From Rathayibacter sp. VKM Ac-2879 (lineage in GTDB: Bacteria; Actinomycetota; Actinomycetes; Actinomycetales; Microbacteriaceae): a stretch of 64,000 nucleotides of DNA. This document shows positions 1 to 12,763 of the stretch, piece by piece; within the stretch, counting starts at the first letter, position 1; the number at the start of each line of letters is the position of its first letter. The translations under genes and the position numbers were made by a program. The notes under the pieces were generated by a model. That model did no database searches, was not told the origin of the DNA, and saw only the letters and a program-made list of their open reading frames with translations. Location of the stretch: the NCBI RefSeq assembly GCF_015351245.1, contig NZ_JADKSO010000003.1:186001-250000 (forward strand), given 5' to 3'.

Positions 1-179
1 CCACCGTCTGGGTGCAGCTGGGCATCTGGAACCAGGAGGCAGCGGAGTACGGCGAGTCGAAGGGGCTCACCGTCGTGATGGACCGCTGCATCAAGGTCGA
101 GCACGCGCGATTCCACGGCGGGCTGCACCTGCTGGGCTTCGACACGGGGCAGATCACCGCGCGCAAGACGATCCGCTGA
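1..179 (+). CDS. CoA-binding domain protein, C-terminal fragment
   Basis: The reading frame is open from the left edge and stops at TGA 177-179. The 58 visible residues contain VWVQLGIWNQEAA, then GLTVVMDRCIKVEH, and end GFDTGQITARKTIR. This is the end of the small YccU-type CoA_binding (Rossmann) family, where the Cys in VMDRC is conserved. The N-terminal nucleotide-binding loop lies outside the window. The exact ligand and role of these proteins are not settled, so no pathway is assigned. It is followed by a G+C-rich hairpin at 243-258. Confidence 0.75.
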   Translation, partial: TVWVQLGIWNQEAAEYGESKGLTVVMDRCIKVEHARFHGGLHLLGFDTGQITARKTIR

Positions 180-242
180 GTCGGAGCCGCCTCGCGCGCG
201 GGCGAGGACGGCGAGGCGTGAGCGGGCGTCCTGCGTGACGCC

Positions 243-258
243 TCCCCCGAGAGGGGGA
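243..258 (+). terminator. hairpin, possible terminator
   Basis: TCCCCC-GAGA-GGGGGA forms a perfect 6-bp stem closed by a GAGA tetraloop, about 60 bp after the CoA-binding gene stop. No U-tract follows, so termination is only inferred. The rest of 180-428 shows no gene. TAGGCA at 342-347 could be a -10 box for the next gene. Confidence 0.35.
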
Positions 259-428
259 TCTGGCTCCGTGTTCTGTGGACGAGCACTGGGTACCGCATCC
301 CAAAGCAACACCGACGGGTTCAGTCGACGATAGGCATGAAGGGCGAGGGAGGACGACTCCCGAGCGTGACTCCACTCTGATCGAGACAACGAATCCGGCC
401 GCCCCGCGGCCCTGAAGAGGTGTTCGAA

Positions 429-1463
429 ATGATGAGACAGTCCACATCCATTCCATCGTCCACGACCGTCGGCCGAGCCGCGACGCTCCGCCGACCACGC
501 ACGCGCCTCCTCGTTGCGGGGGTCGCCTGCGGCGCCCTCGCTTTCGGGTCGCTGGCGGCTGCTCCGACGGCGTTCGCCGCGCCGGCCGCGATCACCGCCG
601 CCTCCACGACCGCTGCCGCCTGGCCCGTCGTCGCCCAGGGCGAGAACAGCGCGAACGTGCAGACGATCCAGCACCTGCTGAACGCCGCGGGCCAGTCGGT
701 CGAGGCCGATGGCGCCTTCGGCTCGGCCACGGAGGCTGCGGTCACCGCGTTCCAGAGCGCTCGCGGACTCTCGGCCGACGGGATCGTCGGCGAGCAGACC
801 TGGTCGGCGCTGATCACGACCGTGTCCTCCGGCGACACCGGCGAGGCGGTGACCGCTCTGCAAGTGCAGCTCAACAAGACCGGGGCCGGGCTCACCGTCG
901 ACGGCGAGTTCGGGGCGGCGACGCTCTCGGCCGTGCAGAACTTCCAGTCGGCGGCTGGTCTCACGGTCGACGGTGTGGCCGGACCGCAGACCTGGCAGTC
1001 CCTCGTCGGCTCGGGCTCGGGCTCGAACCCGCAGCCGGGTGAGCCCGGCGAGACCTTCGCGACGTTGAACGAGGAGCAGCTCTCGAACGTGCGCACGATC
1101 ATCGCGGAGGGCAAGACCGCCGGAGTCCCGCAGTACGGGTGGGTCGTGGCGATCGCCGCCGCAATGCAGGAGTCGCGCCTGCGCAACCTCTCGGGCGGCG
1201 ATCGCGACTCTGTCGGCCTGTTCCAGCAGCGGCCCTCGGCCGGCTGGGGCACACCCGAGGAGCTCATCGACCCGGTCTATGCCTCGCGTGCCTTCTACGG
1301 CGCGGCCAACAGCCCGACGTCGAACACGGGCTTGATGGACATCGACGGGTGGGAGTCGATGTCGGTGACCGAGGCCGCGCAAGCGGTGCAGGTGTCGGGA
1401 TACCCCGACGCCTACGCGCAATGGGAAACCCTGGCCCGTGAGGCCGTCGCGAGCGAGGGATGA
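429..1463 (+). CDS. secreted peptidoglycan-binding protein with lysozyme-like domain
   Basis: A predicted secreted wall-active protein of about 344 residues. An Arg-rich N-terminus is followed by a hydrophobic stretch ending PTAFAAPA, a Sec signal peptide. Two PG_binding_1 repeats follow (about residues 65-125 and 135-195; each has VDGxFGxAT and AFQ/NFQ...GLxxDGxxGxxTW). After a Gly/Ser/Pro linker comes a C-terminal domain with AMQESRL, GDRDSVGLFQQRPS.GWGT and YASRAFYG, a lysozyme/transglycosylase-like fold common in actinobacterial wall hydrolases. The Glu of QES is the likely catalytic acid. ATG 429 is chosen because AAGAGG (415-420) sits 8 nt upstream; GTG 420 is also in frame. The stop overlaps the start of the next gene by 4 nt (ATGA), so the two are probably co-translated. 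Confidence 0.8.
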   Translation: MMRQSTSIPSSTTVGRAATLRRPRTRLLVAGVACGALAFGSLAAAPTAFAAPAAITAASTTAAAWPVVAQGENSANVQTIQHLLNAAGQSVEADGAFGSATEAAVTAFQSARGLSADGIVGEQTWSALITTVSSGDTGEAVTALQVQLNKTGAGLTVDGEFGAATLSAVQNFQSAAGLTVDGVAGPQTWQSLVGSGSGSNPQPGEPGETFATLNEEQLSNVRTIIAEGKTAGVPQYGWVVAIAAAMQESRLRNLSGGDRDSVGLFQQRPSAGWGTPEELIDPVYASRAFYGAANSPTSNTGLMDIDGWESMSVTEAAQAVQVSGYPDAYAQWETLAREAVASEG

Positions 1464-2494
1464 GGATCATGGCCATCACCACCGAGAACCACACCGCCTC
1501 TGACGTCAACCGGTATCCCGTCCGGGACGGCTCTCCCGTCTCGTCGCGGAGTCTTCGCTCGCGGCTCGTCGCGATCGTCACAGCGCTTCTGCTCGCCGTC
1601 GGCTTCGTCGCAGGGGGGACCGCGAGCGCTCAGGCCGCCGACTGGCCCGTCCTTTCCTCCGGCGCGACCGGCGACGACGTGACTACCGCGCAGTACCTCC
1701 TCCGAGGCTCCGGGCAGACGCTCGACGTCGACGGGGCGTTCGGGAGCGGGACATCCGCCGCTGTCACGGCCTTCCAGTCGGCCAACGGCCTCGAGGCCGA
1801 CGGTGTGATCGGGGAGGCGACATGGAGCGCGATGACCGTGACGGTCCAGAGCGGCTCGTCCGGCGACGCGGTGAGCGCCGTCCAGACGCAAGTGAACGCG
1901 AACGGTGCCTCCGTAGCGGTCGACGGCGTCTTCGGCGACGCGACCACCGCTGCCGTGAAGAGCTTTCAGAGCTCCGCCGGGCTGACGGCGGACGGGATCG
2001 TGGGCCCCGCCACCTGGAAGGCGTTGATCGCGGGCGGGACGACTGCTCCGCCGAGCGGCGATGCCGCGGCCATCGCCCAGGCGATCCTCGACAACCCGGG
2101 GATCGAGCTCTACGACTCGAGCGACGACCCCGCCTCGACCGCGCTCGCCAACATCCGGGACACCGCAGCGGGTCAGCCCGCGAAGACGAGCCCTGAAGGC
2201 GACGTCGGGGTCACCTCGGTGTCGCTGGACCCCGTCATGCTCGACGCCCTGCTGAAGCTCAACACGCAGTACGGGCACACTCTGTCGGTGTCGTCGATCG
2301 CGGGTGAGGACCACACCTCGACCTCGCGCCACTACACGGGCCACGCGGTCGACATCCCGATCATCGACGGTGTCTTCGTGGCCTCCGGGGCCGACCACCA
2401 GGCCGTGCAGGACGCGTGCGCCGCGATGGGTGCGACCCTCACGCTCGGCCCGGGCAACGAGGGTCACTCCGACCACGTGCACTGCGAGTTCTGA
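1460..2494 (+). CDS. secreted peptidoglycan-binding protein with M15/DD-peptidase-like domain
   Basis: This protein of about 344 residues has the same N-terminal plan as its upstream partner: a signal peptide ending ASAQAADWP and two PG_binding_1 repeats (about residues 68-125 and 135-195). The C-terminal domain differs. It has SRHYTGHAVDIP and, at the very end, HSDHVHCEF, the two His/Asp clusters expected of a zinc site in the M15/hedgehog-type peptidase fold. A peptide-bond hydrolase acting on wall stem peptides is inferred; DD- versus LD-specificity cannot be told. ATG 1460 overlaps the previous stop (ATGA) and has GCGAGGGA just upstream; ATG 1469 is an alternative. A strong terminator follows. 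Confidence 0.78.
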   Translation: MRIMAITTENHTASDVNRYPVRDGSPVSSRSLRSRLVAIVTALLLAVGFVAGGTASAQAADWPVLSSGATGDDVTTAQYLLRGSGQTLDVDGAFGSGTSAAVTAFQSANGLEADGVIGEATWSAMTVTVQSGSSGDAVSAVQTQVNANGASVAVDGVFGDATTAAVKSFQSSAGLTADGIVGPATWKALIAGGTTAPPSGDAAAIAQAILDNPGIELYDSSDDPASTALANIRDTAAGQPAKTSPEGDVGVTSVSLDPVMLDALLKLNTQYGHTLSVSSIAGEDHTSTSRHYTGHAVDIPIIDGVFVASGADHQAVQDACAAMGATLTLGPGNEGHSDHVHCEF

Positions 2495-2506
2495 CCTCGG
2501 CTGAGC

Positions 2507-2545
2507 GGAGGGGGCGGGCGTCCGATCGAGGCGCCCGCCCCCTCC
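2507..2545 (+). terminator. intrinsic-type terminator hairpin
   Basis: A perfect 14-bp stem, GGAGGGGGCGGGCG at 2507-2520 against CGCCCGCCCCCTCC at 2532-2545, with an 11-nt loop, lies 12 bp after the M15-like gene. A U-tract is absent, as is usual in GC-rich actinobacteria. Confidence 0.75.
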
Positions 2546-2558
2546 GTCATGCGAGGCG

Positions 2559-2564
2559 TAGTCT
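2559..2564 (+). promoter_or_regulatory. -10 box of sdaA (leaderless)
   Basis: TAGTCT ends 6 nt before ATG 2571 and no ribosome-binding site is present between them. Transcription would start at or next to the start codon, giving a leaderless mRNA. Confidence 0.5.
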
Positions 2565-2570
2565 CGGTCC

Positions 2571-3950
2571 ATGAGTGCCTACGTCTCGGTCGTCGACCTG
2601 TTCAGCGTGGGGATCGGACCGTCCAGCTCGCATACCGTGGGGCCGATGCGCGCGGCGCTCGCCTTCGCGGAGCGGATCAAAGCGGACGGCCTCCTGGGCC
2701 GGGTCAGCCGCATCGGATGCGTCTTGTACGGATCGCTCGGCTCGACCGGGATCGGGCACGGCACGCCGGATGCGGTCGTCGCGGGACTCTCGGGGCTCGA
2801 CCCGGAGTCGTGCGACCCAGCACTCGTCGGCGGCGCTTGGCGGCGACTCGAGGAGGTGGGCGCCATCGCGCTGGCGGGCGAGCAGCCGCTCGCGATGACA
2901 CGCGACGACATCGCCTTCGAGCCCCGGACGCGGTTGCCCGAGCACCCGAACGCCCTCACCTTCCACATGTGGCTCGATGGGGAGGCGACGCCGGCGCAGG
3001 AGGACACGTTCTTCTCGATCGGCGGCGGCTTCATCCGGCGAGCAGGCGAGCAGGCCGACCTTGCCGGCCTCGCCCCGCACCCGTACCCCTTCGTCTCGGC
3101 GGCCGATCTGCTCGCCGTCTGCGCGCGCACGGGAGCGACCATCGCCGACATCTCGGCCGCGAACGAGCGAGCCCTGCACCCGGACAGTGACCTCGATGCA
3201 CAGCTCGACCGCATCTGGAACGCGATGGCAGCCTGCGTCGAGCGCGGACTCGAGACGGAGGGCGTCCTGCCGGGCGGCCTTGGAGTGCGCCGGCGCGCGA
3301 GCCTGCTCCGCAAGCGACTGGAGGCCTTCGAGGAGGATCCGCTGGACCGCGCCCGCGTGACCTCGGTGGAGTGGCTGCACGCCTTCGCGCTGGCGGTGAA
3401 CGAGGAGAACGCCGCGGGCGGACGGGTCGTGACCGCTCCGACCAACGGAGCCGCCGGGATCATCCCGGCCGTCGGCCATCACTACCTCCGCTTCGTGCCG
3501 GGTGCCGATCGGGAGGGGCTGCGGACGTTCCTCCTCACGGCGACCGCCATCGGCTCGCTGTTCACGACCAACGCATCGATCTCGGGAGCCGAGGCCGGCT
3601 GCCAGGGCGAGGTCGGCTCGGCGTGCGCGATGGCCGCCGGTGCCCTCTGCGCGGTGCTCGGAGGTACTCCGCAGCAGGTCGAGAACGCGGCGGAGATCGC
3701 GATGGAGCATCATCTTGGGCTCACGTGCGACCCGGTGGGCGGCCTCGTGCAGATCCCGTGCATCGAACGGAACGCGATCGCGGCGTCGACTGCGGTCAGT
3801 GCTGCGCGGCTCGCCCTGCACGGAGACGGCACGCACCGGGTGTCGCTCGACGCAGTGATCGAGACGATGCGCCAGACGGGAGTCGACATGTCGTCGAAGT
3901 ACAAGGAGACGAGCGAAGGCGGCCTGGCCGTCAACGTCATCGAGTGCTGA
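2571..3950 (+). CDS. sdaA: L-serine ammonia-lyase (single-chain, iron-sulfur)
   Basis: Converts L-serine to pyruvate and ammonia in the cytosol. The 459-residue length matches single-polypeptide iron-sulfur serine dehydratases (alpha and beta domains fused). The N-terminal beta-domain signature VDLFSVGIGPSSSHTVGPM is at residues 7-25. The cluster cysteines are visible as AGCQGEVGSA (about C344), LTCDPVGG (about C386) and QIPCIERN (about C397), agreeing with spacing in the E. coli enzyme. NxxAAGGRVVTAPTNGAAGI is the typical alpha-domain start. The gene stands alone between two terminator-like structures and appears to have a leaderless promoter (TAGTCT). Confidence 0.95.
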   Translation: MSAYVSVVDLFSVGIGPSSSHTVGPMRAALAFAERIKADGLLGRVSRIGCVLYGSLGSTGIGHGTPDAVVAGLSGLDPESCDPALVGGAWRRLEEVGAIALAGEQPLAMTRDDIAFEPRTRLPEHPNALTFHMWLDGEATPAQEDTFFSIGGGFIRRAGEQADLAGLAPHPYPFVSAADLLAVCARTGATIADISAANERALHPDSDLDAQLDRIWNAMAACVERGLETEGVLPGGLGVRRRASLLRKRLEAFEEDPLDRARVTSVEWLHAFALAVNEENAAGGRVVTAPTNGAAGIIPAVGHHYLRFVPGADREGLRTFLLTATAIGSLFTTNASISGAEAGCQGEVGSACAMAAGALCAVLGGTPQQVENAAEIAMEHHLGLTCDPVGGLVQIPCIERNAIAASTAVSAARLALHGDGTHRVSLDAVIETMRQTGVDMSSKYKETSEGGLAVNVIEC

Positions 3951-3984
3951 GCGCGGTAGCGACGAGGCGCCGCCTCCTCGCTCA
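3948..3984 (+). terminator. hairpin after sdaA, possible terminator
   Basis: TGAGCG (3948-3953) can pair with CGCTCA (3979-3984), enclosing an inner GAGGC/GCCTC stem (3964-3968/3972-3976). The hairpin begins at the sdaA stop codon. It is imperfect and has no U-tract. Confidence 0.35.
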
Positions 3985-4069
3985 GTCATGAGCACCAGCC
4001 GGCGGCTCTGACGCGCGAGTCCCGTGAACCCGGATTACGACAGCACGCGCAGATGTCGGTGGCGGCCTC

Positions 4070-4075
4070 TAGCGT
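4070..4075 (+). promoter_or_regulatory. -10 box of sulfurtransferase gene (leaderless)
   Basis: TAGCGT is followed 7 nt later by GTG 4083 with no Shine-Dalgarno sequence, the same arrangement as at sdaA. This supports GTG 4083 over the upstream ATG 4053. Confidence 0.5.
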
Positions 4076-4082
4076 GAGCCGG

Positions 4083-4970
4083 GTGAACAGCTCTTCGTCC
4101 TCCCTCCTGTCCCGGCCCGTCGTCTCGACGCAGTGGCTGGCCGACCATCTCGGTCGCGACGGTCTCGTCGTCGTCGACGCGAGCGTTCTCCTCGTGCCCG
4201 GATTCGACGGGCGACCCGGCTACCTCACGGGAGACGAGCAGTACCTCGTCGAGGGTCACGTGCCGGGGGCCGTGTTCGGCGATCTTCTCGCGCAGCTCTC
4301 CGACGACTACGCCTCCCTCCCCTTCTCGCGCCTCAGCCCGGACCGCTTCGCCTCCGCCGTCGGCGCCCTCGGGATCGACGATGACTCGACCGTGGTCGTC
4401 TACGACTCGGCGGTAGGGCAGTGGGCCTCGCGCCTGTGGTGGCTACTCCGCGCGGCGGGCCACGAGTCGGTCGCGGTCCTCGACGGCGGGCTCACGGCGT
4501 GGCGGCGGGAGGCGCGACCGCTCGAGACCGGCCACGTCGCGCCGACCGCGCGGCCCGGCATCACGGTGCGCGCCGAGCGTCCGGTCTGGGTCGATAAGAC
4601 CGAGGTCGAGCGCATCGTTCGCGGCGAAGCTCCCGGAGCGCTCGTGTGCGCCGTTCCGCCCCGCGAGTTCACCGGCGAGGCCGGCCACCGGCCACGACTC
4701 GGGCACCTCCCCGGCTCGCGGAGCGTTCCCGCCGCGCGACTCGTCGACCGCGAGAGCAACACGCTGCTGCCGCCCGAGCGCCTCCGCGAGCTGTTCGGAG
4801 ACGCTCTCTCGGCCGAACGGATCGTGCTGTACTGCGCAGGCGGCATCGCGGCCACGGCCGACGCGCTCGCGCTCGCCGTGCTCGGGGTCGAGACGGCGGT
4901 CGTCTACGACGGCTCCCTCAACGAGTGGGCGGCCGATCCCGACGCCCCGCTCGTCATCACGGCCGCGTGA
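4083..4970 (+). CDS. thiosulfate/3-mercaptopyruvate sulfurtransferase (two rhodanese domains)
   Basis: About 295 residues with two rhodanese domains. The first (about 10-145) has [17 protein letters not shown] and [10 protein letters not shown]...[22 protein letters not shown]. The second (about 165-293) has [10 protein letters not shown] and [18 protein letters not shown], placing the sulfur-accepting Cys in the CAGGIAA loop. These enzymes move sulfane sulfur from thiosulfate or mercaptopyruvate to acceptors such as cyanide or thiols; the CxGG loop does not settle which donor. Start GTG 4083 is chosen for the TAGCGT box 7 nt upstream; ATG 4053 and GTG 4074 are in frame. The 3' end overlaps the convergent DUF255 gene by 14 bp. 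Confidence 0.88.
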   Translation: MNSSSSSLLSRPVVSTQWLADHLGRDGLVVVDASVLLVPGFDGRPGYLTGDEQYLVEGHVPGAVFGDLLAQLSDDYASLPFSRLSPDRFASAVGALGIDDDSTVVVYDSAVGQWASRLWWLLRAAGHESVAVLDGGLTAWRREARPLETGHVAPTARPGITVRAERPVWVDKTEVERIVRGEAPGALVCAVPPREFTGEAGHRPRLGHLPGSRSVPAARLVDRESNTLLPPERLRELFGDALSAERIVLYCAGGIAATADALALAVLGVETAVVYDGSLNEWAADPDAPLVITAA

Positions 4971-6807
4971 CGATCGCCTCGGGCAGACGGGTGGTCGGCA
5001 GAGCGCACACGAAGCCCTCGCAGAGATGCGCAGTGGGACGCTGGTCGCGGGAACGGCGCCCCGCGAAGAGCTCGAAGCCGGCGGCCTCCCACTCGGCGGC
5101 CTGCGCATCGGACACCACGGCCAGCACCCCGAACTCGCTCGCGCGCGCCCCGCGGAGCAGCTCCGGCGCTTCCCCCGGCGCCACCACAATGAGCTGCACG
5201 ACGGGACGCGCGAGCCGCGACGCCAGGCCCAGCACCGCCCCGAAACCCAGGGGCTGCGCGAGCGCGCCGGGGGCGACGGCGGCAACGACCGCCTCCGCCG
5301 CCTCCCGATAGCGCAGCTCTCCGGTCAGCAGGAACAGTTCGTGGGCGGCATCGGCGCACGCCGACAGACCGGAGGCGTACGCGCCCTCCGAGAGATCCGC
5401 GGCGAACGACAGCCCGCGCGCCTCGAGCGCCGCGTCGCCACCGCCCGGCAGCGCGAACGGCGGCCACCCCTCTGCGCCTGCCTCGAGAGCGCCGTCGATC
5501 AGCTCGCGCGCGGCACGCGCGAACCGGGGCGACCCCTCCGCGAGCGCAAGCCGCAGCAACCCGTTGGCGAGCATCCCCAGATCCTCACGCGCGGGACGCG
5601 CCCTCGACACCACGCCCTCAAGGGAGGCGCGCACGGCGAGCCGACCGTCCACGAGATGCCGCTCGAGCACGAACTCCGCCGCACCCCGAGCCGCGTCGAG
5701 CCAGTCCGAGCGGCCGAGCACGGCTCCCGCGCGGGCGAGGGCCCCGATCGCGAGCCCGTTCCACCCCGTGACGACCTTCTCGTCAAGCGGAGGCGCAGCC
5801 AGCCGTGACCGATCCTCCGCCAGGTAGTAGCCGCCCTCCGACCGACGGCCGTCGACGATGCTCTCGGAGTCCTGCGCGCTCGCGAACCCGCCGCTCGGCC
5901 GCCGCAACGTGGTGAGGAGGAAGCCGGCCACCCCCTCCGCCACGGCCGTCAGCGCGGTCACGTCGGACCCCGCCCGCCCGAGCAGCACAGCGGCGACATC
6001 GAGCAGTTGCGCGTTGTCGTAGAGCATTCGCTCGTAGTGCGGCTCGCTCCAGTCGGCCCGGGTCGCGTAACGGAAGAACCCGCCGTCGCGATCGCGCAGC
6101 GGGGAGGCGGCGAGCGCCAGGAGGGTGCGCTCGGCCAGCGCGGCACCGGAGGGCCGTGACGCGAGGAACCCGAGCACGGGCGCCACCGGGAACTTCGGGG
6201 CACCACCGAAGCCGCCGTGCTCACGGTCTTCGTCCTCGGCCAGCAGGCGGACGGCCGCGTCGAGTGCCGTGTCGTCGAGAACTTCGGTCGTCGTCGGCGT
6301 CGCGGCCGTCGCCTCCCGAAGCGCCGCCGCGAGGGAGGAGGCCGTCGTCTCGACCTCGTCGCGGCGCTGCCGCCACGCCTCGGCGACCGCGTCGAGCACG
6401 TCCGAGAAGGCGGGCACCCCCTGGACCGCTCGCGGCGGGAAGTAGGTGCCGGCAAAGAACGTCTCGCCTCCGGGCGTCGCGAACACGGTGAGTGGCCAGC
6501 CGAGCTGGGGGGTGAAGGCACTGGCCGCGGTGAGGTAGGAGGTGTCGACGTCGGGATGCTCCTCGCGGTCGACCTTCACGGCGACGAACTCCGCGTTCAC
6601 TCGGGCTGCGAGCACCGGGTCCGAGAACGATTCGCGTGCCATCACATGGCACCAGTGGCAGGTGGCGTAGCCGATGGAGATCAGGACGGGAACGTCGCGG
6701 CGCTCGGCCTCAGCGAAGGCCTCCTCGCCCCAGGGGAACCAGTCGACGGGATTGTCCGCGTGCGAGCGGAGGTAGGGGCTGACACTGGAGCGCAGTCGTT
6801 CGGCCAT
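4957..6807 (-). CDS. DUF255 / thioredoxin-like domain protein (YyaL family)
   Basis: A 616-residue protein of the DUF255 (spermatogenesis-associated protein 20) family: an N-terminal thioredoxin-like domain with [17 protein letters not shown] and the CxxC-like ATCHWCHVM, then a long alpha/alpha-barrel-like C-terminal region ([25 protein letters not shown]). The biochemical role is unproven; redox or sugar-processing roles have been suggested from the folds. ATG 6807 is preceded by TAGCGT at 6814-6819 with a 6-nt gap, so the mRNA is probably leaderless. The gene converges on the sulfurtransferase gene, and the two coding ends overlap by 14 bp. Confidence 0.9.
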   Translation of the reverse strand: MAERLRSSVSPYLRSHADNPVDWFPWGEEAFAEAERRDVPVLISIGYATCHWCHVMARESFSDPVLAARVNAEFVAVKVDREEHPDVDTSYLTAASAFTPQLGWPLTVFATPGGETFFAGTYFPPRAVQGVPAFSDVLDAVAEAWRQRRDEVETTASSLAAALREATAATPTTTEVLDDTALDAAVRLLAEDEDREHGGFGGAPKFPVAPVLGFLASRPSGAALAERTLLALAASPLRDRDGGFFRYATRADWSEPHYERMLYDNAQLLDVAAVLLGRAGSDVTALTAVAEGVAGFLLTTLRRPSGGFASAQDSESIVDGRRSEGGYYLAEDRSRLAAPPLDEKVVTGWNGLAIGALARAGAVLGRSDWLDAARGAAEFVLERHLVDGRLAVRASLEGVVSRARPAREDLGMLANGLLRLALAEGSPRFARAARELIDGALEAGAEGWPPFALPGGGDAALEARGLSFAADLSEGAYASGLSACADAAHELFLLTGELRYREAAEAVVAAVAPGALAQPLGFGAVLGLASRLARPVVQLIVVAPGEAPELLRGARASEFGVLAVVSDAQAAEWEAAGFELFAGRRSRDQRPTAHLCEGFVCALPTTRLPEAIVTRP

Positions 6808-6889
6808 GCACCAACGCTAGACCGGCGGGCTCCGGGCACAACCTCAGCCAGGACAGGCTCTCGCGCACCATCGTGCGCGAACCGCGCTG

Positions 6890-7218
6890 TCAGCTGACGT
6901 TGTGCCACTCGGACTCGACCTCCTCGCCCGCGGGCAGGAGCGGCAGGGCGACGACCGGCGCGAGGGCGAGGGTGGCGAAGGCGAGCGGATAGCCGACCAG
7001 CCCGATGAGCGGTGGCGGTCACGAAGAGCAGGGCTGCCACCGCCGGGATCCCGTCGGACAGAGCGAGCAGCACGAGCACCGTCGCGCCGTACTCGGAGGA
7101 GCGGGATCAGGAAGGGCGGGACCGACACGAAGACGGTCGTCGCGGCCTGCGCGGCGACGCCGAGCGCGAGCATCGTCCACGGGTGCGGGGTGCGGAGCTC
7201 CTCCGACGTAAACGGGAC
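6890..7218 (-). pseudogene. MFS transporter pseudogene with internal deletion
   Basis: Pieces of one transporter are readable in three frames. Reading leftwards: TSEELRTPHPWTMLALGVAA and VSVPPFLIPLL (first membrane segment); after a shift near 7094, EYGATVLVLLALSDGIPAVAA; after another near 7008, GLVGYPLAFATLALAPVVAL and a normal C-terminus EVESEWHNVS stop at 6890. Only about 107 codons remain of the roughly 400 in an MFS protein, so some 0.9 kb of the middle is gone. A TAGCGT box at 7225-7230 lies 6 nt before GTC 7216-7218, which is in frame; the start was plausibly GTG before mutation. It is a relic, probably of a minor multidrug or sugar efflux protein. Confidence 0.75.
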
Positions 7219-7227
7219 CCTCGCACG

Positions 7228-7461
7228 CTACCGCTCGAAAAACCACCCGCGGGGGCGCTCGGCGCCACGGGAGGCGGCGCCGCCTCCGCCACGCCGCCCC
7301 AGAGCGAGGTAGGCGAGGCTGCCGACGAACGGGGCGATCACGATGAAGGCGACCCAGCCCACCTTCGCCACCTTCGACAGCCGGGGGTTCGAGAGCACGC
7401 CGCTGATCGCGAAGAGCAGCAGCACGAGGTTCACGACCACGAGCAGCGACTGCGGATTCAT
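7228..7461 (-). CDS. PLDc_N domain small membrane protein
   Basis: 77 residues. The start region NPQSLLVVVNLVLLLFAIS is a membrane segment, followed by KVGWVAFIVIAPFVGSLAYLALGRR. The pattern W..F..IPF.G...Y...G matches the PLDc_N (cardiolipin-synthase N-terminal) family, found alone in many actinobacterial membrane proteins. ATG 7461 is chosen because upstream codons are not membrane-like. The stop lies next to the relic MFS promoter. Function unknown; membrane location is a safe inference. Confidence 0.78.
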   Translation of the reverse strand: MNPQSLLVVVNLVLLLFAISGVLSNPRLSKVAKVGWVAFIVIAPFVGSLAYLALGRRGGGGAASRGAERPRGWFFER

Positions 7462-7587
7462 GGCGGCTCCACGACGTCGTGCGTCTCGGACGAGAAGCGG
7501 CGCCGTGGCGCCCGACCGGGACAGGGGGATCTCGCGACATTTCGCGAGAGAGGGCATTCTCTCACGCGGGCGTACCATAGGAGGCTC

Positions 7588-11481
<3,894 letters not shown>

Positions 11482-11503
11482 GCCCGGCAGGCGACCGTCC
11501 GGG

Positions 11504-11509
11504 TAGTGT
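11504..11509 (+). promoter_or_regulatory. -10 box of MFS gene (leaderless)
   Basis: TAGTGT is followed 6 nt later by GTG 11516 with no ribosome-binding site. It fits the window-wide leaderless pattern. Confidence 0.45.
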
Positions 11510-11515
11510 CGACCG

Positions 11516-12721
11516 GTGGGCACGTACACCGAACTCTTGAAGACCCCCGGGGTGGGGCGCATCATCGCGGCACAGCTCACCGCACGGTTCCCCTTCGGGA
11601 TGCTCTCGCTCGCGTTCCTCCTGCATGTCGAGCGGGTGCACGGCTCCTACGCGGCAGCGGGGCTCGTGCTGGGCTCGATGTCGGTCGGGCAGGCCATCGC
11701 CGGGCCGCTGACCAGCCGCCTGATGGGCCGGCTCGGCATGCGCCGGGTGCTCACGCTGACCCTCGTGGTCTGCGCGAGCGCGATCGTCGCGATGGCGCTC
11801 CTGCCCCTCGAGGTCTGGCAGTTCGTCGTCATCGGCTTCGTCTCCGGGCTGAGCATGCCTCCCGTGCAGCCGGCCGTGCGCACGATCTATCCCAAGATGG
11901 TGACGGGCTCTCAGCTGACCCCGCTCTTCTCGCTCGACGCCTCGGCCCAGGAGATCATCTGGGTGCTCGGTCCGGTGCTGACGACGTTCGTGTCGATCCA
12001 GGTGTCGACGGTCGCGGGCATCGTGACCGCCGCGGTGTTCCTCGTCGGAGGCGGCATCTGGTTCATCGCGTCTCCGGAGGTCGGGCGGGTGCGCATCCCG
12101 CGCTCGCGGCGACGGCTCGGCGCGGTGCTGACGAAGCCTCCCGTGCTGCTGGCGACGGTCGTGGGGTTTCTTCTGGTCGGGGCGTGTGCGGCTCTGGAGG
12201 CGGGCGTCGTCGCCATCTTCGCTCACGGCGGCCCCCAGTCGGGCGTCGTCCTCGCGATCTTCGCGGCGGGCTCCCTCCTCGGCGGTCTCGTGCTCGGCCA
12301 CCTCCCGATCAGCCGGTGGGCGACGGCGCGACGCATGTCCATCGTGACCGTGGGCATGGGACTCGCCGCCGCCTCCACGAACTTCTGGTGGCTGAGCGGG
12401 ACCCTGTTCGTCGCGGGGATCGGCATTGCGCCGGCACTCGCCGCCCTCTTCGCGATCACGGCCTCGAGCGTGCGCTTCTCTGACACGGCGGAGGCGTACG
12501 GCTGGGTCGGCACGGGGCAGCTCATCGGAGCGGCGCTCGGCTCGGCCATCGCGGGAGTGCAGATCGACCACTCCGGACCGACCGCGGCGATCGTGGTCGC
12601 AGCCGTTTTCGCCGGCCTCGGGTTCCTCGTGCCGGCGTTCGGGCGGCGGTTCCACCCGGATCTCCGCGGCCGCGACGCGAGCCCGCTCCCCGACACCGAG
12701 CCGGTGACGCTGCCGAGCTGA
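11516..12721 (+). CDS. MFS transporter
   Basis: 401 residues with about 12 hydrophobic segments. The first half holds GLVLGSMSVGQAIAGPLTSRLMGRLGMRRVL, matching the MFS motif-A region between TM2 and TM3 (here G.LMGRLGMRR). SVRFSDTAEAYGWVGTGQLIGAALGSAIAG lies near the end. It resembles the actinobacterial efflux-type MFS group, but the substrate cannot be read from sequence. The leaderless start GTG 11516 is supported by TAGTGT. It is followed after 42 bp by an aldo/keto reductase on the same strand. Confidence 0.88.
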   Translation: MGTYTELLKTPGVGRIIAAQLTARFPFGMLSLAFLLHVERVHGSYAAAGLVLGSMSVGQAIAGPLTSRLMGRLGMRRVLTLTLVVCASAIVAMALLPLEVWQFVVIGFVSGLSMPPVQPAVRTIYPKMVTGSQLTPLFSLDASAQEIIWVLGPVLTTFVSIQVSTVAGIVTAAVFLVGGGIWFIASPEVGRVRIPRSRRRLGAVLTKPPVLLATVVGFLLVGACAALEAGVVAIFAHGGPQSGVVLAIFAAGSLLGGLVLGHLPISRWATARRMSIVTVGMGLAAASTNFWWLSGTLFVAGIGIAPALAALFAITASSVRFSDTAEAYGWVGTGQLIGAALGSAIAGVQIDHSGPTAAIVVAAVFAGLGFLVPAFGRRFHPDLRGRDASPLPDTEPVTLPS

Positions 12722-12763
12722 CATCGACGACCGGTGTCGGTGGAACGTGTGACCATGGAAAGC

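Noticed and set aside
7012-7587. N-terminal extension of HrpA (open frame from 7012)
   Set aside because: The extra codons cross the MFS pseudogene and the PLDc_N gene on the other strand and look like compositional shadow. A strong binding site and family-like start at 7588 decide it.
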